Below, piece after piece: positions 57,501 to 64,000 of a stretch of DNA of 64,000 nt (its first letter is position 1; each line of letters begins with the position of its first letter). Origin of the DNA: Amylostereum areolatum. Lineage: Eukaryota; Basidiomycota; Agaricomycetes; Russulales; Stereaceae. The stretch covers positions 124,001 through 188,000 of the forward strand of contig SAXG01000025.1 of assembly GCA_012932865.1 (NCBI GenBank). The letters are read 5' to 3'. A model generated the notes under the pieces. It was not told the origin of the DNA, did no database searches, and saw nothing but the letters and a program-made list of their open reading frames with translations. The position numbers and the translations under genes were made by a program.

Positions 57501-58564
57501 AGAGCCGATACGGGAGAGGAGGGGCGTTTTGGTGGACATGGAGGTGTCGGCTAAGGAAGTGTCCGGTTGGGGATCGGGCGGGGTGGGAGGCGTTGGGATT
57601 TCTGGAATGTCTCGCGTGCGCTCCAGGAGTTCGAACACGTTGGTATCGGGCGGTCGGGACTTCTTCCGGAGCCTTCGCCTTTCACGGTGGATTGGGGGGC
57701 TTGGGGGGAGCATGGCAAGCGCCGAGTTGCTGCCCGCTCGAAGGGGCAGGTGGGAAGCCGATGAGTAAGCAACGGAGTCCCTGCCAGAGGGAATGGAGAA
57801 TGCGGAAAGGGTAGGGGAGCGAGGAAATGGTTCTGAAGGGTTCGGTGTGAGAGACGGTGGCAAAGGCGGGACCGGTGGCGGCGGGGTGTATTTTGCGAAG
57901 ATGGCCCGCCTTGAGCGCGCGGTGACGGTCTTGTCCTCCTCCTGGTCCGCAAATCCCAGCCCATCTTCTTCATCCGACGAGTCCCAGCCGTTGTTGCGCT
58001 GCTGTGACGTATGCTCCTCCGTGTCCTTGTCCTCCTCAAAATCCTCGTCCCAATTCTCCGGCTCCTGCGTCACCTGCGGGAGCTTCGACACGGCCCTGCG
58101 AGACCGCACGGAGTCCCCACGATGAGAAGAAGGATGCCGTTGGGCGGGCGAATCCGCCTTATCCTCGAAATCGTCGTCCCAATTCTCCGCTGCCGAGCTC
58201 GTGGCGGTCGCATGTTTCGGCGGCGTGGATGGCCCCGGTTCGGCCCATGACTGGAGTTGTGCGTTTGTAACGCTGGTGTTGGCGGACGAGAGCTCTTCAG
58301 GTCTGATCGATATGTCTGCTTCGGCGCGCCTGCGCTCACCAGCAGGCGCCGCCCACTGTGACTGACTCGTGCTCGACGCCCGGGGTTTTGTTCGCGCTTT
58401 GTTGTCTCCGCCCGGCTGAAAAACAAAGTCGTCGTCCCAGTTCTCTGTATTGCACATGAAAGGGAGGCGAAGACGGGTCGAATCAGCACCACGCCAACCG
58501 CGCGCTGGAAGCAAGCCGCAATGAAAAACGCACCTGTGCCGTTCGATAGTTGTAGGGCGGTCAT
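54568..58564 (-). CDS. Byr4/Bfa1-like mitotic exit (septation) regulator
   Basis: Byr4 (fission yeast) and Bfa1 (budding yeast) form, with Cdc16/Bub2, a two-part GAP for the Spg1/Tem1 GTPase at the spindle pole. This holds back septation. Three exons (58564-58534, 58444-56354, 56297-54568) give 1283 residues. The hallmark acidic repeats are at the N-terminus: ENWDDDFVFQ, ENWDDDFEDK and ENWDEDFEED. A long Ser/Pro-rich disordered middle with a basic/acidic run (KEREKERDKEKDKDGDPDG) follows. The conserved-looking C-terminal helical part has FYIIEAKYKISWECAELLIE, RQLGLLKEMLNRDP and the final AREVHARCVACIDELKALF. The family call rests on the WDDDF repeats and overall layout. Confidence 0.82.
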
Positions 58565-60075
58565 GAGAGAGCGAGCAGGTTGGACGCGACGTCGGACGTC
58601 GCGTCTTGGGTATTTGCTGTAACAGCAAGGGAATGGGGAGAAAAGGAGGATGCGATGGTTTGTTCTCGGGTATTTGTGTGGTCGTCGTTCAAAGTCGAAG
58701 CGCTTGTTGCCTCTGCTACAGTCTGCTTATGTCATCCCCCCCTACGTGCCTTCCCCCGCCCGTGCGGCCGCGCCAACCGTGACATGGTTTGTTCTTCTCC
58801 GAGGACAATATCCAGCTGCAGCGGTCCCTTTCCACGATACCGAGACCGAGGATATCACACAACGGCTCAAGTGCTCAGACATCGCTTCGGTGGAAGGCTG
58901 GCTGAATTATGGTCCTCATGATGCACTGACAAGGGGCGGCAACTTCAGGTAGTATTCGAACCAACGGCCGACGTTTGAAGGTGTAACGTCTGTCTCCAAT
59001 TTTTTTCTCTCCTCCCTCTCAGGTCAATGATGTTTCTCGAGAAGTAAAACAGCCGACTAAGCAACTCCGTCGCCACGACGTCGACTTGCCGTCTCAAGCG
59101 CACTAACCACTTACAGAAGATGGCGCTGTTCGACTCTTCATCTCTTAGAGGACTACGCACGTCATCGCGTTATCTCTATGTAGAGGGTATGTAATATGAA
59201 CGCCTTGGAATTAATCGACGCGCTATTCTGACCATCAGAATTTGGAACGTGCGAGAAAGTCTATCTTTTCTCCTCCACCCCGCCACGTCCTCCCTATGTT
59301 ATCTGCCACTGATAGGTTGCGTTTCAAAAATGCGGAAGATACATACCGACCACCGCGCTCTTCTCGAAATCAGTGCCACGCGTAGGACATGGCCGTCCTT
59401 CCCGGGCTCGCCATCACCAACCTTACTATCTGCACACTCGCGTCGTCACGAACCATTGCGAAGGTCGGGCAGGTGCGTGTAGTTTCAATGGTTTCGTACG
59501 ACCGCTGTGCTGATAGTCTCCCCAAGAATTCTATAGAAAACCCACCATCATGTACCGAACGCCCAGTCGTAATCCAGAAGCTTCGTCCCAGAATTCGAAC
59601 TCCCATGTGTGCCGATGTCGCTACTAAGTAGTGCTTCGGTGAGCATGCAATATGCATTCTGCCGCACTCGCTGGTTTTAATTGTTGCCTCTGAACCTCGC
59701 CTTCTTCAACTGTGTATTGATCATAGATGCTGTGCTATTTGCGTCGCCACTCTCACACAGACATTCTTTTACGCATTCTCGCGTCTCATCTGGGCTCCTA
59801 GTACCGCACCGGGGGCTCTTTGATTGAACTTCTTGTTTGTTCTAACGTTTCAGGCCGCGTTTTATCACACGGCCGATCATTCTATCTCTATCATGAGATA
59901 GGGAAAGGACGGCCACCGTGACTTCATGCATGACTTTGGTGACCAATTTGATCTGCGAACATGTCCCCGATAACTAGCATCGGCGCTGGGACACATATAA
60001 CACCGTGTCAACCGACAGCGCCCCACACCTAATCCTTACACCTCTCAACACCCACACTTGGTTCGACTAGCGACG
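58565..60075. other. Intergenic, no gene recognised
   Basis: Byr4-like promoter side, then unassigned sequence. Frames of up to 113 codons lack family motifs. Confidence 0.45.
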
Positions 60076-61744
60076 ATGGTCAGCATAAACTGGCACGACC
60101 CGGCGGTCATAACTGCCGACTTCGGTACGTGCTTCTCTTTTCCTGAGCTTTACACACCCTGATCGTCAGCATGTTATAGAGACCTTCATCAGGCTCCAAC
60201 ATGTCGTCGGCGGTATCTACATGTAGAACTCTTATTATTCCCTCTCGACGGCAGGCTTACCACGCGCTCGTCGTAGATGGGAGTTCGTCAACACCCTTAA
60301 CTACGACTGGTCGTATGTCATTGGAGAACGGCCGTGGACATGGACCATGTGGGAAAGTCGGCCCACCATGTCCCCCCCCCCCTCCCCCATCCCGCTGACG
60401 CGAATATTCATAGATTTACGAAGGGTGTCGTCTCAGCATTCTGGCATCCGTGATCATCATATTCATCGGTTTCGATTCCACATCTGAAATCAACTGTGAA
60501 GTCGGTCATGGTGTTTTTTAGTCCTCGTCGAACGTGTGCTGACTACACCCGCGGTGGGTTTTAGGCCTGGAGCAAACTCATATTTGTGCGTTGTTCTTGT
60601 GGATGCGACGGGAAGTGCCCGAGTGCTGATCGTGCCATCGCAGATATTCCCTTACCTGGGTGTACTATTCGCCTCTATCCTGATGGGTGTTCGCGGGCAT
60701 GTCGTCCCTACTTTCGACCAGCCGTTGACGTACAAGTAACTTCACATTTTTAGCATCGCGATCTGGAATCGCAACATATACGTCATTGGGCTCACGGCGT
60801 TAGTCCTGCTCGCGCAAGTCGGTGTCCTCGTTCGCAGTTCGTATCCACTTATCTTCCTGCCGACTGCCACTAACTTCACACCCAGGTGTCGTTGTTGTAA
60901 GTCATGGCACGACGTCCAACAGTCTATAGATACATTTATGTCTACCTCAGGCTAGTGCAAAATGGGATCCTTCCAGCAACACGTGCTTCACCGAGGACAC
61001 TGCCCACAGCCTCCCCGTCATGTCCACAACGCTCGCGTCTGACGTCGTGCTGCTTCTCTGCATGTTCACCGGGCTCCTGCGTCATCGCGAGGCTCGGGGG
61101 TTTGGCATGTGCCGACTTTTGTGGAACCAAGTACGTCTGGTTCTACATTGGTGATACCTCGTCGACTAACATGGCCCGTTAGGGACTGGTTTGGATCGCG
61201 GCCGCTGTCGTCGCTGAGGTGCCCACCGTGGTGCGTGCGCCGATTGTACGACGTCATACGGTGCGTTAAAACCGTATCCTAGGTGTTTTTGATATTGGAT
61301 CTCAATGGTACGTCGCATCCATCCCTTCTCTTCCTCATCCGATGGTCATGCAACCATCTCAGACGCGTACAACCTGGTGAGCTTCTTTCGCGCTGAAGAT
61401 AGTATTGGATGGAGGGACTTACAAACTTCGCGCGCTGGAAGATGTTCCAACCATCCGAAAGTAAATCCATTCTTGATCGACATATACGTGTGCTTACGAC
61501 CCGATTTCCTGTTTATCAGTGATAATACTGTATGTTTCTCCTGCGATTATCGTCACGGCGTATCCTGCTTACGACGCGACCTAGGGCCATCGCGGCGACG
61601 AGCATGTACCGTACTCTGACAAATTTCGTATCAGGGTGCGTCGCACGGTACCACTGGGCAGCTCAGATACTGACCACAGCGTTCAGTCGCATCGAATGGA
61701 CGTTCACGGAAGGTCCTGCAATTCGCCATCAAGGCCTGAAATAA
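60076..61744 (+). pseudogene. Seven-helix membrane protein gene, apparently decaying (paralogue 1)
   Basis: Exon-like segments follow a family layout: MVSINWHDPAVITADF (60076-60124), ETFIRLQHVVGGIY (60180-60222), IWEFVNTLNYDWSYVIGERP, WTWTMW (60277-60352), then IYEGCRLSILASVIIIFIGF (from 60414). Later come FPYLGVLFASILMGVR, IAIWNRNIYVIGLTALVLL, LPVMSTTLASDVVLLLCMFT, GLVWIAAAVVAEVPTV and RAIAATSMYRTLTNFV. Two defects stand out. The donor after WTMW reads GAAAGT instead of GT. The next GT...AG interval (60501-60521) is only 21 bases. The family is expanded in mushrooms; function unknown. A paralogue starts at 63787. Confidence 0.65.
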
Positions 61745-63786
61745 CGCGTCGCGCTTGTGCGTCCGTGCCGAAGTAGGATGCTAGTGAGAGAAAGGAGGTC
61801 ACAGTGGCGCTAAACGATCCCCTACTATTATATTTCCGATGACGTTGTGCGCTACTCATGCTCACTTTCTCACATAACTATCCATTTGTGATGATAGGTT
61901 GTGCTTCAAACGGGACACCCCTCAATCGACCCTTACGCGTCCACCGTGACTCTAAATATATCCGATAAAACGCGACCGCCCTTCTCGTCATAGATTCATC
62001 CGTGCTCTCAGTCTCACTCCATCGCTGGTCAATGATGTCAGCCATATAGGTGCGATGTGTTTACCAACGTCATCTAACCGTTGCGCTGACGGTTTCCCAA
62101 AGCAGGCGTAACGAAGGAGAAACCGTCATCGCCCAACGGATGCTGGATGGCAGATGTCCATAACTTTCGTCCTGGCATTCCCGAAGCACATGCGGAACAA
62201 ATATCCAGTCGACATTTAAGACAAGAACACATCCCATCACGCCGTCTACGCATGGTAACGGGTTGAGCGACTCTCGATTTACTTTTCAGTCAGGCATGGC
62301 CAACCAATCAGTGTTTCAGAAACCCAAGACTATATTGTACGCACAGCCTTTCCTTTCTTCCTGTCAATGGTGTAGCCTCGATGCGGCGTCTCACTGCCGA
62401 GCTGCCCACTTTCTATTCGCACGATCATTATGTAAACCCTCCCCTATCTCCATGAAGCACAGAAAGGAAAGACTTGCCATGAACTCGTCCTTGGTGATCA
62501 ATCGCGACTCGCTTCCATCGATTCTTAGAACTGCGGCACTGGGATACATACTCTTATAATACGTTGTCGGATGGTAGCCTCCCTGGATCAACCCTGGACC
62601 TCGGTAGCACCCCCCACACCTCTCGACATCAGGCAAACCCTCATCTGTTAACTAGCATTAACTCGGACGTAATTCACGGTAATTAGCAGATTAGCAGAAT
62701 TCGGTTCCCCCCCCCATAATTTCGCGCAACATTTGCAGCTCATCCAAGCTAAAACTTGGCATCGGCGGCAGATCTTCCTCCAGAAGATCGGTACCCGATC
62801 CTTTCTAGTCCCTTTCGGCTGCTAATTTTGCTATTCACACAATTGGTACGAGATTATTCATGAAATACTCCATTACTATCTATTACTACGGTACGTCGAC
62901 GCAGTACAGGATGTGAGAAATGGGTGATACAGGGATGCAGGTACTCGGATAGAAAAAGGCAGGGGGAAGAAAGAAGAGATAATGCTACAGTGACTCGGAC
63001 GTGTGTGAATAGGACACCGATATCATGTTCGCCAGCGCCTGATGCTACGACGCGGGTCAGCGCGCGAGAACGGAGGAGATACGTCTTACTGACGAGCAAA
63101 GGATGACTTGGTCCTCCCATTGATTAACATGGATTCTAATACGTTGGTTAATGGCGGTGAAAAAAAGGAAGGGAGCGTGGGTGTGATGACGCTGAGGGTG
63201 TAGCGAATCTAGTGATGGTGCCGAGGGTGTCGCCAGTCCAGCAAGGAGAGACTCTTGACAAGCTTCACTCGCTGAGAAAATGAGTACATCAGGGTTGAGG
63301 ACGAGATGCACGATGTGGGTTACGCACGTTGGAGGTCCTAACCCACGGGCCTAGTCATACCATCCAAAGCAGACCATGTGCGACAACAGACATAGGAGGA
63401 AGGACGACATGGCTTGTGGCAGGCGTTGAGCGCACAACAGGGCGAGCATGGTCGAGCGCGGTTGATGGCTGACTGCAGGCGGTCAAGGAGGGGAGGACCG
63501 GGAGGTCGAAGTGGTAGGAAGTAAGGTGAGCTGGCACTGGGACGATCGCGTTCAATGCGAAGTCGGACCCTGTTCTAAGTTCGTGCTCGAGGAGAGCCCA
63601 TGGCTCTCCCTCGCTTGGCGCAAGCCCGATGTCGCCTCTGCTGGTTTGCGCTAAAGGACGAGCTGAGGCACGACCGTCCATCGAGGTGAGTTAGCTCTTG
63701 TTTTCTCCGCTTAACACGATTCACATGTCTCATATAACTGAGCGTTAAAAAACCTGGCTTTAGCAGGTGAGGGTTTCCCTGATGGA
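61745..63786. other. Intergenic, no gene recognised
   Basis: Spacer between the two seven-helix paralogues. No family-like frame. A C homopolymer lies at about 62707-62716. Confidence 0.45.
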
Positions 63787-64000
63787 ATGCCTAACTGGAA
63801 GGATCCGGCGTTTGTGGCTGCTGACTTCAGTGCGTCCAATACATATGCTCTGCATCACACTCTGACCGTCAGTGTCGCGTTTCAGACGTCTTCACCAAGC
63901 TTCAACACCTTGTGATAGGCATTTACATGTAAGTCTCTTCATAATCCTTCTACATGGTGAACAGATCTCACGCGTGTAGATGGGAATTTGTGACCGCTCT
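63787..64000 (+). CDS. Seven-helix membrane protein gene, 5' part (paralogue 2, runs off the window)
   Basis: Exon 1 (63787-63829) encodes MPNWKDPAFVAADF. Exon 2 (63886-63928) encodes NVFTKLQHLVIGIY. Exon 3 starts at 63980 with IWEFVTAL and is cut by the window end. Exon sizes 1-2 and sequence mirror the copy at 60076 (QHVVGGIYIWEFVNTL), showing a local duplication about 3.7 kb apart. The splice sites visible here are canonical, so this copy may be the intact one. Confidence 0.8.

Noticed and set aside
58940..58970. TTCGAACC-type word reminiscent of a tRNA B box
   Set aside because: No matching A box, acceptor stem or cloverleaf could be drawn around it.

Overview
This window is nuclear DNA from a basidiomycete fungus, most likely an agaricomycete (mushroom or polypore lineage). 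Genes carry many short GT-AG introns of about 45-140 bases, coding GC is high, and several families are typical of these fungi: lineage-expanded seven-helix membrane proteins, many F-box proteins, a Byr4-type mitotic-exit regulator, a Gpa-type G-alpha ending in CGLL and a Dap1-like protein. A run of 25 N marks it as draft assembly. I saw no rRNA, tRNA, CRISPR or prokaryotic signal.

Left part (1-20.7 kb). After a poorly resolved coiled-coil locus next to the gap comes uricase (minus), head-to-head with mitochondrial ATP synthase subunit g (plus). Then follow a seven-helix membrane protein, a sphingolipid delta-4 desaturase, a Sec2-like Rab exchange factor, a two-exon protein of unknown function (minus), a Dap1/MAPR haem protein and a G-alpha subunit. 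These are mostly housekeeping or signalling genes. For the spliced genes I assembled, the exon lengths sum to a multiple of three, which supports the joins.

Middle (20.7-33 kb). A gene-poor stretch holds a 2.0-kb hAT-like element with an 8-bp target duplication. Inside it sits a 442-bp Tourist/Harbinger-like MITE, and next to that a GACGGGC-type minisatellite. After it come an MFS sugar (or quinate-type) transporter with CreA-like motifs and a TATA box upstream, a TatD-type metallohydrolase with a 10-nt microexon, and an F-box/LRR gene interrupted by a 121-bp MITE.

Right part (33-64 kb). An intracellular-looking GH29 alpha-L-fucosidase is divergent from a stand-alone thioester-reductase-like protein. 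A paralogue of that reductase lies 8 kb away and carries an 11-bp tandem duplication that shifts its frame. Between the two are a coiled-coil protein, a 489-bp foldback transposon and a large F-box protein. Further right are another F-box/LRR gene, two proline-rich proteins sharing a short motif, a 1283-residue Byr4-like protein, and two paralogous seven-helix genes. The first of these looks decayed; the second runs off the end.

I do not see a convincing new multi-gene system. The most interesting signals are the nested transposons, the MITE whose ends could act as splice sites inside an F-box gene, and the exactly traceable frameshift in one reductase copy.
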